The notes below the pieces were generated by a model, which was given only the letters and a program-made list of their open reading frames with translations, was not told where the DNA came from and searched no databases. Below are positions 51,436-60,445 of a stretch of 64,000 nt of DNA, piece after piece. The translations under genes and the position numbers were made by a program. Source of the stretch: CAYNRE01 sp964399535. Lineage in GTDB: Bacteria; Planctomycetota; Planctomycetia; Pirellulales; CAYNRE01. The stretch is taken from positions 227,648-291,647 of the forward strand of contig CAYNRE010000076.1 in assembly GCA_964399535.1 (NCBI GenBank), given 5' to 3'. Numbering within the stretch: position 1 is the first letter of the stretch; each line of letters opens with the position of its first letter.

Positions 51436-52905
51436 ATGCTCGCGGAATCACTTCGGTCCAGGTTGAGCGGGCTGGGGCTCGCCCTGGTCATTCTGTGTTG
51501 CGGAGCGCTTGTACGGGCCGAGGGAGAGAGCGAAGCGGTCGCGCCGCCGGCCGGTGAGCCAAATGCCTCGGAAGAAACGATCGAAACCACCGAGGCGAGC
51601 CCCGAACCGCGGGCGCGTCGGGCTTTCTGGCTCGGTTTGAACTGCGAGCCCGCCAGCGAAGAGCTGCGTGCCAAGCTGAAGCTGGGCGAAGCCGGCGGCC
51701 TGGTAGTGGAAGATGTGTTGCCGCACAGCCCGGCCAAGATGGCGGGCCTGGAGCCCGGCGACGTGTTGGTGAAAGCCGGCGACGCCCCGTTGGCCCGGGT
51801 CGAAGACCTGATTGCCGCGGTCGAGGCCGCGGGGGGAAGCACCCTGGCCCTTGAGTTGTTCCGAGGTGAGGAAAACCGCAAGGTCGACATCACCCCGGCG
51901 CCGCGGCCACGCGGCCCGGCGGCGCGCCGCGAGGGTCGTTCGTTGATCGACGACCTGGCAGAGGGCCTGCCCGAGGGATTGGTCGAGGGCTTGCAGGAAG
52001 CCCTGCGTGGGCTGGGCAGCGCCTGGCAGGATGAGGAAGAGGAGATCGAAAATCGCGACGGCGCGTTTGTGTATCGGCTTGGCCCGGGCGTGGTGCTGGG
52101 CGAGCCGATGCCCGACGATTTGTCGATTACCATCACGCGCAAAGGCCGGCAAATACCCAGCCTGATCGTCGAGCGAGGCAGCGAACGCTGGGAACTGAGC
52201 GCCGATCAACTGGAATCGCTGCCCGACGACATTCGCCCGTTTGCCGAGCGGATGCTTGGGCCCGAGATGCGGATTCGCGCTCGATTGGGCGAACCGGCCC
52301 GGGAAGTCGCCGAGCGCGAAATGGCCCGAGCCCGCCGCGAGATGGATCGGGTCCGCCGCCGGCTGCACGAGCGCGGACCGGTCGCGGTGGCTCCGCGTCC
52401 GCCGGTACCACCGGTGCCGCCTGGCCCGGTCGCGCCGCCGGCCCCCGGCCAGCCGGCGCCCCCGCCGCCCGCTGACGAACTTGTGCTTCACCTGGAGCGT
52501 AATCTTTCGCAGCTGGTCGAATCGACCCTGAGGGACCTGACCCGGCGGATCGACGAGATCCAGCACGAGCGGGTCGCCACCGAGGAGCGACTCCGGCAAC
52601 AGGTTCGCGAACTAGAGGCACGGCTCCGCGAGCGCGAACCCGAGGTACGGCGGCAGATTGAGCAGCTGCTCAGCGCCAAGGGCGACGAGTTGCGGCGCAT
52701 GGTCGACGAACGGTTCGTCGAGCAGTTGCGCGAACTCGATGCTCGCATCCGGCAGCGCGAGCCCGAGGTGCGCGAGCAAATCGACGAAGTGCTCAGCACC
52801 CAGGGAGACGAGCTGCGCGGCGTGCTCGAAGAACAGATCAACAAACTCAACCAGTTGATCGAGCAGCTCTCCAAGGAGCTCGAATCCAGCGAAAAGCCGC
52901 TCTAG
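51436..52905 (+). CDS. exported PDZ-domain protein with coiled-coil repeats
   Basis: 489 residues from ATG 51436. A signal peptide (SGLGLALVILCCGALVRAEG) is followed by a PDZ domain at about 65-150 (FWLGLNCEPASEELR... VEDVLPHSPAKMAGLEPGDVLVKAGDAPL). A basic/acidic linker contains IITITRKGRQIPSL-like text and a Pro-rich hinge (PPVPPVPPGPVAPPAP). The C-terminus is a long coiled coil whose repeat unit (REREPEVRRQIEQLL, then RQREPEVREQIDEVL) occurs twice. PDZ proteins of this type bind exposed C-termini of misfolded or envelope proteins. Being the third gene after sigma and its partner, it may sense the envelope signal. A terminator follows. Confidence 0.82.
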   Translation: MLAESLRSRLSGLGLALVILCCGALVRAEGESEAVAPPAGEPNASEETIETTEASPEPRARRAFWLGLNCEPASEELRAKLKLGEAGGLVVEDVLPHSPAKMAGLEPGDVLVKAGDAPLARVEDLIAAVEAAGGSTLALELFRGEENRKVDITPAPRPRGPAARREGRSLIDDLAEGLPEGLVEGLQEALRGLGSAWQDEEEEIENRDGAFVYRLGPGVVLGEPMPDDLSITITRKGRQIPSLIVERGSERWELSADQLESLPDDIRPFAERMLGPEMRIRARLGEPAREVAEREMARARREMDRVRRRLHERGPVAVAPRPPVPPVPPGPVAPPAPGQPAPPPPADELVLHLERNLSQLVESTLRDLTRRIDEIQHERVATEERLRQQVRELEARLREREPEVRRQIEQLLSAKGDELRRMVDERFVEQLRELDARIRQREPEVREQIDEVLSTQGDELRGVLEEQINKLNQLIEQLSKELESSEKPL

Positions 52906-53023
52906 CAGCCGGCCCGATTCTTGGCATGCTGCCAGGCGAATGTGTCAAGCCGCGTGCCCGCCCCGGAACATGGGGCGGCACGCAGCGCGACGCCGCGTTG
53001 GCCGTGGCTCGGTCTGGGCAACC

Positions 53024-53056
53024 AGCCCCCAGGGGTCACTCGCCCGGGGGCTTTTT
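53024..53056 (+). terminator. intrinsic terminator after the PDZ gene
   Basis: AGCCCCC (53024-53030) pairs with GGGGGCT (53046-53052), loop of 15 bases, then a run of T. It closes the sigma-partner-PDZ operon. Confidence 0.7.
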
Positions 53057-53094
53057 CGACCGTAGCCAGCCCCGGCTCATCGCCGCCGTGCGGG

Positions 53095-54411
53095 TCACTT
53101 GGTGGCGCCGGGTTCGGGGCCCAGGGCGTGCAGCCGCGATTCGGTCCGCAAAAAGAGCCGTCCGCCAGCCACTGCCGGAGTGCTGTGGCTCAGCTCCTCG
53201 AGATCGATCCGGCCGAGTAGTTCATACTCGTCGGCCGCGGCGATGATGACGACCTCGCCATCGGACGACATGCAGACCAGTCGCCCGTCGAGCCAGATGG
53301 GTGAGCCGAAATAGTTACCTCCCACGCGGCGCTGCCAGAGGATCTTGCCCGTGGGCAGTTGCACGCAACTGGCCACCCCCTGGTCGCTCCACAGGAATAG
53401 TCGCGACCCGTAAACGATTGGCGTGGGCACGTAGTTGGCCGACTTATCGATCTTAAAGGCGAGCTCGGCCGGAACCCCGCCGTTTTGGCCCGGGCGAACG
53501 GCCACCACGTAGTTGCCGCCGGCCCCGCTGCCACAACTGCCCAGCACCAGCCCTTCGCCACAAACCGGCGAGGCCACCGTGCGCTTGTCGAACGCGGCTA
53601 GCTCCCAAAACACGGCGCCGGTGCGCGGATCGAGTCCCGAGACACCATGAGCCCCGGAGAGAAAGACCAGTTCGGGCGTACCGCCGGGCCGCTCGTACAC
53701 ACAGGGGGTAGCGTAGGAAACGTGATCGGAGCGGCGCGGCGTTTTCCAAACAACCTGGCCGCTGGTTTTGTCGAGCGCCACCAGGAAGCTTTCGCCGTCC
53801 TGGTCGTTGCCCACGATGAGCAGGTTCTCGTACACAATGGGCGAGGGCCCCGCGCTGTGCTGACTTACGTAGGGCCCCAGGTCGCAGCGCCAAGCCTCGT
53901 TGCCGGCGTGGTCTAGGGCTACCACCAGATACGATTCGGGAGAAGACCAGCTAACGTACACTCGCTCGGCATCGACACAGGGTGTGGGCGACGCAAAGCT
54001 GTTGAGCTGATGCTTGGTGTGCTCCGAGCCCGGGAAGCGCTGGGTCCACAGAATCCGGCCGTCGCTCACCTGAATGGCCAGCACCAGCCGCTGGGCGCCG
54101 TCTTGCTCGGCCGAGGTGAGGAATAGCCGCTCGCCCCAAACCACGGGCGAACTATGCCCTTTGCCGGGCAGGTCGAGCTGCCAACTCCAATCGCTCGAGG
54201 TCCACTGGCTGGGAATCGAGCTAGCGGCGGCAATGCCGGTGCCGTTGGGGCCACGGAAGCGGGTCCACTCCTGGGCCCCCGCGCGGGGTGCCCCCCAGAC
54301 CAGCACCAGCCAAACGGCTAGCGCGGGCATTGCCCGCCGCAACTCCGGGTTTTCCAGTTGCGCCAGCCAACGATTCGCCAATCCGCGCGGTTCCGGCGGC
54401 AAGGGGCTCAT
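53095..54411 (-). CDS. exported PQQ-like beta-propeller protein
   Basis: 438 residues from ATG 54411 (an upstream in-frame start at 54432 adds seven residues). A signal segment (AMPALAVWLVLVWGAPRAGA) precedes WTRFRGPNGTGIAAASSIPSQW, the standard opening of planctomycete PQQ-like proteins. Repeated blades show VWGERLFLTSAEQDG, GNEAWRCDLGPY, SFLVALDKTSGQVVWKTP and KILWQRRVGGNYFGSPIW. Blades are typical of alcohol-dehydrogenase-type propellers; no PQQ-binding residue can be confirmed, so it is likely a structural or ligand-binding protein. Confidence 0.87.
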   Translation of the reverse strand: MSPLPPEPRGLANRWLAQLENPELRRAMPALAVWLVLVWGAPRAGAQEWTRFRGPNGTGIAAASSIPSQWTSSDWSWQLDLPGKGHSSPVVWGERLFLTSAEQDGAQRLVLAIQVSDGRILWTQRFPGSEHTKHQLNSFASPTPCVDAERVYVSWSSPESYLVVALDHAGNEAWRCDLGPYVSQHSAGPSPIVYENLLIVGNDQDGESFLVALDKTSGQVVWKTPRRSDHVSYATPCVYERPGGTPELVFLSGAHGVSGLDPRTGAVFWELAAFDKRTVASPVCGEGLVLGSCGSGAGGNYVVAVRPGQNGGVPAELAFKIDKSANYVPTPIVYGSRLFLWSDQGVASCVQLPTGKILWQRRVGGNYFGSPIWLDGRLVCMSSDGEVVIIAAADEYELLGRIDLEELSHSTPAVAGGRLFLRTESRLHALGPEPGATK

Positions 54412-54494
54412 GCAGCCTGTCTCCTGCAACAAACGGGCAGGGTGAAATCAATCCGCCAGCCGCCGCGTATTTTAGCAGGAAGCCACGGCCAGCG

Positions 54495-56627
54495 TTACAC
54501 GCGGCGCCTGAACGCCAAAACGGCAAAGCCCAACCCCGCCAGGGCCAGGCTCGCCGCCGCGGGCTCGGGCACGGAGGCCACGTCGGCACCGAGGCTCGAA
54601 GCCAAAGCCTGGCTGGCGCCCAACAGCTTAGTGGCAACACCGAAGGGGCTACTCAGCCCATCGGCCGCGTCGGCAAAGAGCACTCCACTTCCCGTGGGTG
54701 AAATCTGTACTACCTGGTTGCTCAGGTAGTTGCTTACGTAGAGCTGGTCCAGGGCATCAAAGGCCAACCCGGTCGGCGTCGTCAGCCCGTCGGCTGCGTC
54801 GGCGAAGATCGAGCCGGCGCCCTCTGAGTCGAAGCGAGTCACGCGGCTCCGCAGCACGTCGGAAACATACAAATTACCCAGGTGATCGGTGGCAAGGCCG
54901 AAGGGGGTGAGCAACCCATCGGCCGCATCGGCGAATACGGTGCCGCTGCCGGCTGAATCGAACAGCAGCACCTGGCGACTTGCCAGGTTCGCAACGTACA
55001 CTCCCCCCTCGGCATCGACCGCCAGGCCAAAGGGACTGTCGAGGCCGTCGGCCGCGTCGGCAAAGGTGCTTGCCGCGCCGCCGGGGGTTACCTTCACGAT
55101 GGTGTTGGTCAGATAGTTGGAGACGAAGAGATTGCCGTCTCCGTCAAACGCCAGGCCCGAGGGGGTCGTCAGACCATCGCTGGCGTCGGCCACGACGGTG
55201 CCATTGCCCTGGGCATCAAATCGCGTGATTCGGCTGCGCAGCGCGTCGGCCACGTAGAGATTGCCCTGGGAATCGTACGCTACGGCCAGGGGGGTCAAGA
55301 GGCCGTCGCCGCTGTCGGCCAGGGGGCTCGCGGTGCCCATTGTGTCGAGCGCGATCGCTTGGGCCGAACCCAACGAGGCGACCGCTATCTGGGCCTCGAA
55401 AGCAGGAGTCTGGGTGCTCAGCCAGGTGTAGCCTCGAGTCAAACCATCCGCGTTGGAGCGGGCGCTTAAGAGCACCTGGTCGGCCGCGTTGAACTCTCCC
55501 CAGGGGGCGGCGACCGTCACGGTAACCGTCGTCGACTGGCCCGGGGCCAACACCCCGGTCACGGCCGGCGAAACGGTCGTGGCCCAACTCTGATCTTCGA
55601 CCAGCAAGTCGAAGCTGGTTGCCTGCCGACCCTGGTTGGAAACGGATACCTGGTAGCTGGCCGACTGGCCGGGAACCACGGTCAGGCTGCTGGCTGACGA
55701 GCTCAGGCCGATGCCCGAGGCGGCTTGCACGTCGACCTGTGAATCGTCGAACCGCTCGGGGCCCCACACCTGGCGCCACACGCTTTCGTCGCCCTTCAAA
55801 TAAAAGTTGAAATACGTGGTCAGCTCGCGGCGCGTCAGCGCGAGCTGATCGGGCCGGGACAAGGTCGACCCATCGCAGAAGATGAAGTCGGAATCCTCAA
55901 AACCGCAGTGAGAGCCGCCGAGCAGGATATCGATTTGCTTCGGGGCACCGCCGTTGTCGTACATGGGTTGCTGATGTCGATCGACCGGAGCGATGCGGTC
56001 GTCTTGTCCTGCCAAGAGGGCGACTGGGACCGTCACGTTGGGCATCTGGTCGATCGCCGAGGGGTTCGTATTCGCTGCGGCCAGATTCATCACGGCCTTG
56101 ATCCGCGAGTCGCTCGCGGCCGCCAGAATGCTGGCACCGCCCCCCATCGAATGCCCCGATACGCCGTAGGCCGTGGTATCGACCTTGCCGAAATAGGGCG
56201 AAGCCACGCTGGCGTTCTGGGTGGTGAGAAAATCGAGCGATTCGCGCAGATCGGTGGCGAAGGCCGAATGGCTCGGCAAGATGCCGGTTTGCGTGTTGGG
56301 GGCAATGACGAAATAGCCCCAACTGGCCAAATGCTCGAGCGTCGACTGGTACTTGTTGACCTGTTGCAGAAAGCCGTGACCAAACGCAATGCCCGGATAG
56401 CTGCCGCCGCTGCCGTCGAAGGGGGTGCCCGATCCACTCGAGGTGGCCGGATAGAACAAAGTAGCGCTGAAGCTGCCCCCGCCCGGTCGCGGCACCGAAA
56501 CATTGGCATACCCGGCCCCGAATGGCCCGGGGGACGAAAGGTCGATAAGTTCGCCCCGGGCCTGGCCCACGACGACTGAGCCCAGGACGAGGGCGAATCC
56601 CAGCAGACTGCGTTCCGATCGGCGCAT
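54495..56627 (-). CDS. exported PETase/cutinase-like hydrolase fused to NHL repeats and PEP-CTERM anchor
   Basis: 710 residues. A signal peptide (LLGFALVLGSVVVGQA) comes first. Residues ~28-280 match the polyester-hydrolase (dienelactone-type) fold: YPGIAFGHGF, the nucleophile elbow SGHSMGGGAS (Ser160), the acid in GQDDRIAPVD (Asp210) and the histidine in GGSHCGF (His240). The blocks GKVDTTAYGV and VTVPVALL... and the spacing of the three catalytic residues match bacterial PETase/cutinases closely. A Ser/Thr-rich beta-sandwich-like region (~295-435) leads to about five NHL blades of ~46 residues (LYVADALRSRITRFD, LFVSNYLTNTIVKV, VYVANLASRQVLLFD, ...), and VPEPAAASLALAGLGFAVLAFRRR is a PEP-CTERM signal. 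Substrate is unproven; a natural polyester or lipid ester is likely. Confidence 0.82.
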   Translation of the reverse strand: MRRSERSLLGFALVLGSVVVGQARGELIDLSSPGPFGAGYANVSVPRPGGGSFSATLFYPATSSGSGTPFDGSGGSYPGIAFGHGFLQQVNKYQSTLEHLASWGYFVIAPNTQTGILPSHSAFATDLRESLDFLTTQNASVASPYFGKVDTTAYGVSGHSMGGGASILAAASDSRIKAVMNLAAANTNPSAIDQMPNVTVPVALLAGQDDRIAPVDRHQQPMYDNGGAPKQIDILLGGSHCGFEDSDFIFCDGSTLSRPDQLALTRRELTTYFNFYLKGDESVWRQVWGPERFDDSQVDVQAASGIGLSSSASSLTVVPGQSASYQVSVSNQGRQATSFDLLVEDQSWATTVSPAVTGVLAPGQSTTVTVTVAAPWGEFNAADQVLLSARSNADGLTRGYTWLSTQTPAFEAQIAVASLGSAQAIALDTMGTASPLADSGDGLLTPLAVAYDSQGNLYVADALRSRITRFDAQGNGTVVADASDGLTTPSGLAFDGDGNLFVSNYLTNTIVKVTPGGAASTFADAADGLDSPFGLAVDAEGGVYVANLASRQVLLFDSAGSGTVFADAADGLLTPFGLATDHLGNLYVSDVLRSRVTRFDSEGAGSIFADAADGLTTPTGLAFDALDQLYVSNYLSNQVVQISPTGSGVLFADAADGLSSPFGVATKLLGASQALASSLGADVASVPEPAAASLALAGLGFAVLAFRRRV

Positions 56628-56797
56628 AGCGACGGTGCTCCCAGATTGACCGACTTATGCTAGCCTGCCCTCGGGCGGCAGGCCACGCTTCAGGGGGCAG
56701 GAAACTTAGCGGCCAGTGGGCCCCCCCAAATCCAGCGACGCGGGTGGCCCAAGTGCCCGACCAATTGAATCGGCCACCCCGCCCGGGGGCGTGGGGC

Positions 56798-57742
56798 TCA
56801 GCCGCTCCCCTGCCCCGCCTCGGCCAGACCGCGGAGCACCGCGTCGGTGACCGCGACCGTGTCGATTTCAAGGGCCACGTGAATCCCGGCCCGGGCATCG
56901 GGTTGGCGGCGGCGATCGAACACGGTGGCGCCCGTGGTCAATTCGCCGCTTAGTTCTACATCCCCCGGCAAGACCTGGGTCGTGAAAAGCTCGGGGTTCG
57001 TGGCGGCCACCAGCGCAACGGGATCGTGCAGCCAGATGCCTTCCAGCCCAAAGCGCTGGTGATGGGCGCGAAACGTATAGGGCAAAATCTGGCGCAACAA
57101 TCGGCCGGCTCGGGTTTCCTCGTCGGGCAACTGATCCAGAAGGTCATACCGAAAGACCACCTGATGGGTGACATCCAGGGGGATCATCGTCTTGGTGGTC
57201 GGGGTGCGCAGCACGGCCCGGGCCGATTTTGGGTCGCAATAAATATTGAACTCGGCCGCGGGAGTGACGTTGCCCCCCACGCCGACCGCCCCGCCCATCA
57301 CCACCAACTGCCCGACCAGGGCCACTGACTGCGGATCGCGCTGAAACACCCGGGCCAGGTTGGTCAGGGGCCCCAAGGCCACGATCGTAATCTCCTCGGG
57401 GTGGGCCCGGAGCAGATCGGCGATCACTTTTTCCGAGCTATGGACGTGGTGCGGCACGGCCACCGGGAAAGCGGTTTCACCCAAGCCGTCGCTGCCAAAT
57501 ACCTGGGCCGAGTTGGCCGGCAGCCCGTCGTCGGGTTCGCTCGCGGCACCCACGCGCGGCCAGCGCGGCGGATCCAACTGCTCTAAGATGGCGTACAGGT
57601 TCCGGGTGGCTTGCTGGGCCGAAACATTGCCCGCCACGGCCGTTACGGCCAGCACTTCGAGCCGCGGGTCGAACAAGGCCATGGTTAGCGCGACGGCGTC
57701 GTCGATGCCAGGATCGACATCCAGGATCACTTTGCGGGGCAT
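56798..57742 (-). CDS. nucleoside hydrolase (IUNH family)
   Basis: 314 residues. The calcium-binding signature DVDPGIDDAVAL is at 8-19. Other family blocks: VAGNVSAQQATRNLYAIL, VALGPLTNLARVF, GGAVGVGGNVTPAAEFNIYCDP and PLDVTHQVVF. It hydrolyses purine or pyrimidine ribonucleosides to base and ribose; the specificity is not clear. It is divergent from trpD. The C-terminus includes the expected His of the LEGIWLHDPVALVAA block. Confidence 0.93.
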   Translation of the reverse strand: MPRKVILDVDPGIDDAVALTMALFDPRLEVLAVTAVAGNVSAQQATRNLYAILEQLDPPRWPRVGAASEPDDGLPANSAQVFGSDGLGETAFPVAVPHHVHSSEKVIADLLRAHPEEITIVALGPLTNLARVFQRDPQSVALVGQLVVMGGAVGVGGNVTPAAEFNIYCDPKSARAVLRTPTTKTMIPLDVTHQVVFRYDLLDQLPDEETRAGRLLRQILPYTFRAHHQRFGLEGIWLHDPVALVAATNPELFTTQVLPGDVELSGELTTGATVFDRRRQPDARAGIHVALEIDTVAVTDAVLRGLAEAGQGSG

Positions 57743-58005
57743 GCGCGACTCGTTCGTATCGGGGAAAATTTACCGGCGTGGATTGTAGGGCGCCGGCAAG
57801 GCGAGTGAACAGGGCGCCTGAAAACCCATCGGGCCGGGCAGCCGTCGCCGACGTCGGGCCGGGGGGCCAAACCACCTTTTGCGGCCCAGGGCCCCAGGGC
57901 TACAATCGCCGAGCGGCACTGGGGCCGACCCGACCTGTAGCAGCGGGGCCCCCGGGGGCTGCGACGCCCCCCCGGGGTTGGTTTCCCGACAGCAGGCTGG
58001 CCGCA

Positions 58006-59016
58006 ATGATCGACACGATTCTGGGTAAACTGACCGGCGCCCAAGACTTGACCCAGGAGGAAATGCAGGGGGCGATCGAACAAGTCATGGAGGGCCGGCT
58101 CCGACCCGAACAGGTGGGGCTGTTGCTATCGTCGCTGGCCTTCAAGGGCGAAACGGTCGACGAAATCGCCGGCGCGGCCGCCGCGCTGCGGCGGTTTATG
58201 ACGCCGATCCGCACCTCGCGCACCGGGGTGCTCGATACCTGCGGCACCGGGGGAGATGGTTCGGCCACGTTCAACATCAGCACCGCGGCGGCCCTGGTCA
58301 CCGCGGCAGCCGGGGTGCCGGTGGCCAAGCACGGCAACCGCCGCGTCACCAGCCGCACCGGTTCGGCCGACGTGCTGCGGACCCTGGGGGTCAATATCGA
58401 GGCCGCGGTTCCACAGATCGAGCGCTGCTTGGACGAGTTGGGCATTTGCTTCTGCTTCGCTCCCTTGCTCCACGGCGCCATGAAGCACGTGGCGCCCATT
58501 CGGCAGCAACTGGGCATCCGCACCATCTTCAATCTGCTGGGGCCCCTGACCAACCCGGCGGGCGCCGCGCATCAATTGCTAGGCGTGGGCCAAAGCGAGC
58601 TCCGCCCCAAGCTGGCCGAGGTGCTGGCCCGCTTGGGCACAGCCGGCTCGGCCGTGGTGTCGGGCCGCGATGGGCTGGACGAAGTAACCCTGGCCGCCCC
58701 CACCGACGTGTGCCAGGTGGGCCGCGGCACGCCTCTGGAATACGTCTGGCGGCCGGAAGATTTCGGAATCGCCACCCAGCCGCTGTCGGCCATCGTGGTC
58801 GATGGTCCCGAACAAAGCGCCGCCATCATCGCCGAAGTGCTGGCCGGCAGCCCAGGGCCGGCCCGCGACATCGTTGTCGTCAACGCGGCCGCCGCCCTGT
58901 GGGTGGCCGGGGCCGAAAGCCAGCTACCCGCCGCCGCCCAACGAGCGGAGGCCGCCATCGACTCGGGCCAGGCCCGAACGCTGCTCGATCGGTTGATCGA
59001 GCTCAGTCACCGCTGA
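58006..59016 (+). CDS. trpD: anthranilate phosphoribosyltransferase
   Basis: 336 residues from the ATG at 58006. Conserved blocks: AFKGETVDEIAGAAAAL, DTCGTGGDGSATFNISTA, VAKHGNRRVTSRTGSADVLRTLG, FCFAPLLHGAMKHVAPIR and RTIFNLLGPLTNPA. It condenses anthranilate and PRPP in tryptophan synthesis. It stands apart from other trp genes, which is common in planctomycetes. The acyltransferase gene follows 29 bases later on the same strand. Confidence 0.95.
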   Translation: MIDTILGKLTGAQDLTQEEMQGAIEQVMEGRLRPEQVGLLLSSLAFKGETVDEIAGAAAALRRFMTPIRTSRTGVLDTCGTGGDGSATFNISTAAALVTAAAGVPVAKHGNRRVTSRTGSADVLRTLGVNIEAAVPQIERCLDELGICFCFAPLLHGAMKHVAPIRQQLGIRTIFNLLGPLTNPAGAAHQLLGVGQSELRPKLAEVLARLGTAGSAVVSGRDGLDEVTLAAPTDVCQVGRGTPLEYVWRPEDFGIATQPLSAIVVDGPEQSAAIIAEVLAGSPGPARDIVVVNAAAALWVAGAESQLPAAAQRAEAAIDSGQARTLLDRLIELSHR

Positions 59017-59045
59017 ACAGCCGCCGGCCTGGCACAGGGGGATTC

Positions 59046-59621
59046 ATGAAGCTGCTCTTGGCCAAAATCTATCGCTGGTTCTCGGGTTGGAGCTTCGAGG
59101 GCCAGGTACCCCCGACGCGCAAGTTCATTATCCTCGCGGCGCCGCACACCTCGAATTGGGACTTGCCCGCCATGCTTTGTCTGGCCTGGACCTTGGGCCT
59201 GCGGCTGCGCTGGATGGGCAAGCACACGCTGTTTCGCTGGCCGCTGGGCCCGCTGATGCGCTGGATGGGAGGCCTGCCCATCGATCGCCGGGCGGCGCAC
59301 GGCGTCGTGCAGGAAGTGGTCGCCGCCTTTCAGAACCAGGACGAGTTGGAGCTGGTCATCCCCCCCGAGGGCACTCGCGGCCGGGCCGAGTACTGGAAGA
59401 GCGGCTTTTATCACATCGCCCTGGCCGCTCACGTTCCCATCGTGCTGGGCCGACTAGACTGGGCAACCCACATCGGTTCGCTCAGCGAGCCGTTCTACCC
59501 CACGGGCGACGTACGGGCCGACATGGATTTCATTCGCGCGCACTATGCCGGCGTCACGGCGCTGCATCCGGACAGGTTCGGCCCCATCCGGTTGAAAGAA
59601 GAAGATCGGCCGGCCACCTGA
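59046..59621 (+). CDS. 1-acylglycerol-3-phosphate acyltransferase-like protein
   Basis: 191 residues. The PlsC-type motif HxxxxD is APHTSNWDLP, with catalytic His and Asp, followed by the GGLPIDRR and PPEGTRGR (second acyltransferase block). There is one N-terminal hydrophobic stretch and no second membrane helix, so it is a short, membrane-associated form. It probably acylates a lysophospholipid or small lipid; the acceptor is unknown. It follows trpD closely, perhaps by chance. Confidence 0.85.
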   Translation: MKLLLAKIYRWFSGWSFEGQVPPTRKFIILAAPHTSNWDLPAMLCLAWTLGLRLRWMGKHTLFRWPLGPLMRWMGGLPIDRRAAHGVVQEVVAAFQNQDELELVIPPEGTRGRAEYWKSGFYHIALAAHVPIVLGRLDWATHIGSLSEPFYPTGDVRADMDFIRAHYAGVTALHPDRFGPIRLKEEDRPAT

Positions 59622-59643
59622 AGCAGGGCGGGGCTTCCGTTCC

Positions 59644-59804
59644 GCTAGCAGCCGGCCCAGGGGTTCGACAAGCCCGGTGATCGCGCGGACGCGATTCGAG
59701 ACTATGCGTTGTAAGTCGTTACTCTGCGAGCCGCGAGCAACTCCACGCTCGGCTTGGCGCTCGTTGAAATAGGCCACGGCGGCCTGTTTCAACCGACTGC
59801 TAGC
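59644..59804. repeat. 160-bp element with terminal inverted repeats, copy 2 (opposite orientation)
   Basis: Starts GCTAGCAGCC and ends with the complement of GCTAGCAGTC. Read on the reverse strand it aligns with the copy at 30120: GTTGAAA, CGTGGC, TTTCAAC, CGCGGCTCGCAGA, TAACGACTTAC and ATCGCGTCC occur in the same order. Its last GCTAGC supplies the TAG stop of the adjacent folE gene. No open frame is inside. Confidence 0.8.
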
Positions 59805-60429
59805 CTCCCGCTTTGCCGTGAATAAGCGTCATCACTTCGGCCCGGCTCGACATGTGCGAGCGAAAGATGCCGCGCATGGCCGAGGTCACGCACAGGCTGC
59901 CCGGTTTGCGAATGCCGCGGATAGTCATGCAGGTGTGCGTGGCTTCGATCACCACGGCCACCCCCTTGGCCCCCAATTCGTCGACCAGCAGGTCGGCAAT
60001 GGTCTCGGTCATCCGCTCCTGTACCTGGGGCCGGTGCGACACCGATTCCACCACCCGGGCCAACTTCGAAAGACCAATCACCTTACCGTTCGGCAAATAG
60101 CCAATGTGGGCCGACCCCATAAACGGCAACAGGTGGTGTTCGCAAACGCTGTTGAAGCTGATATCGCGCACCAGCACGATCTCGTCGTACTTCTCCGTGA
60201 AAAACTTTTTCAGGTGTACCCGCGGGTCTTCATGCAGCCCGCGGAACAACTCGGCATACATCCGGGCCACCCGGGCAGGCGTTTCCAAAAGCCCTTCGCG
60301 GTCGGGGTCTTCGCCCACGGCGGCTAGCAGCTCGCGAACTGCCCGCTCGACCCGGTCTTGATCCACGCCCGGCCGCGATGCGGTCGTCGAACCGGCGGCA
60401 ACGGGGTTGGAGTTGGCTGTCTTACCCAT
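59800..60429 (-). CDS. folE: GTP cyclohydrolase I
   Basis: 209 residues from the ATG at 60429. The zinc ligands are Cys96, His99 (CEHHLLPF) and Cys167 (HTCMTIRG), and ETPARVARMY, SVSHRPQVQERM and DELGAKGVAVV are conserved. It makes dihydroneopterin triphosphate for folate/tetrahydropterin synthesis. The stop TAG is the terminal GCTAGC of the 160-bp element, and the C-terminus reads HGKAGG; so the end of the protein may have been rewritten by the insertion. It is 16 bases from the LON-domain gene upstream. Confidence 0.95.
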   Translation of the reverse strand: MGKTANSNPVAAGSTTASRPGVDQDRVERAVRELLAAVGEDPDREGLLETPARVARMYAELFRGLHEDPRVHLKKFFTEKYDEIVLVRDISFNSVCEHHLLPFMGSAHIGYLPNGKVIGLSKLARVVESVSHRPQVQERMTETIADLLVDELGAKGVAVVIEATHTCMTIRGIRKPGSLCVTSAMRGIFRSHMSSRAEVMTLIHGKAGG

Positions 60430-60445
60430 CGTGGCAACGCGCCTC

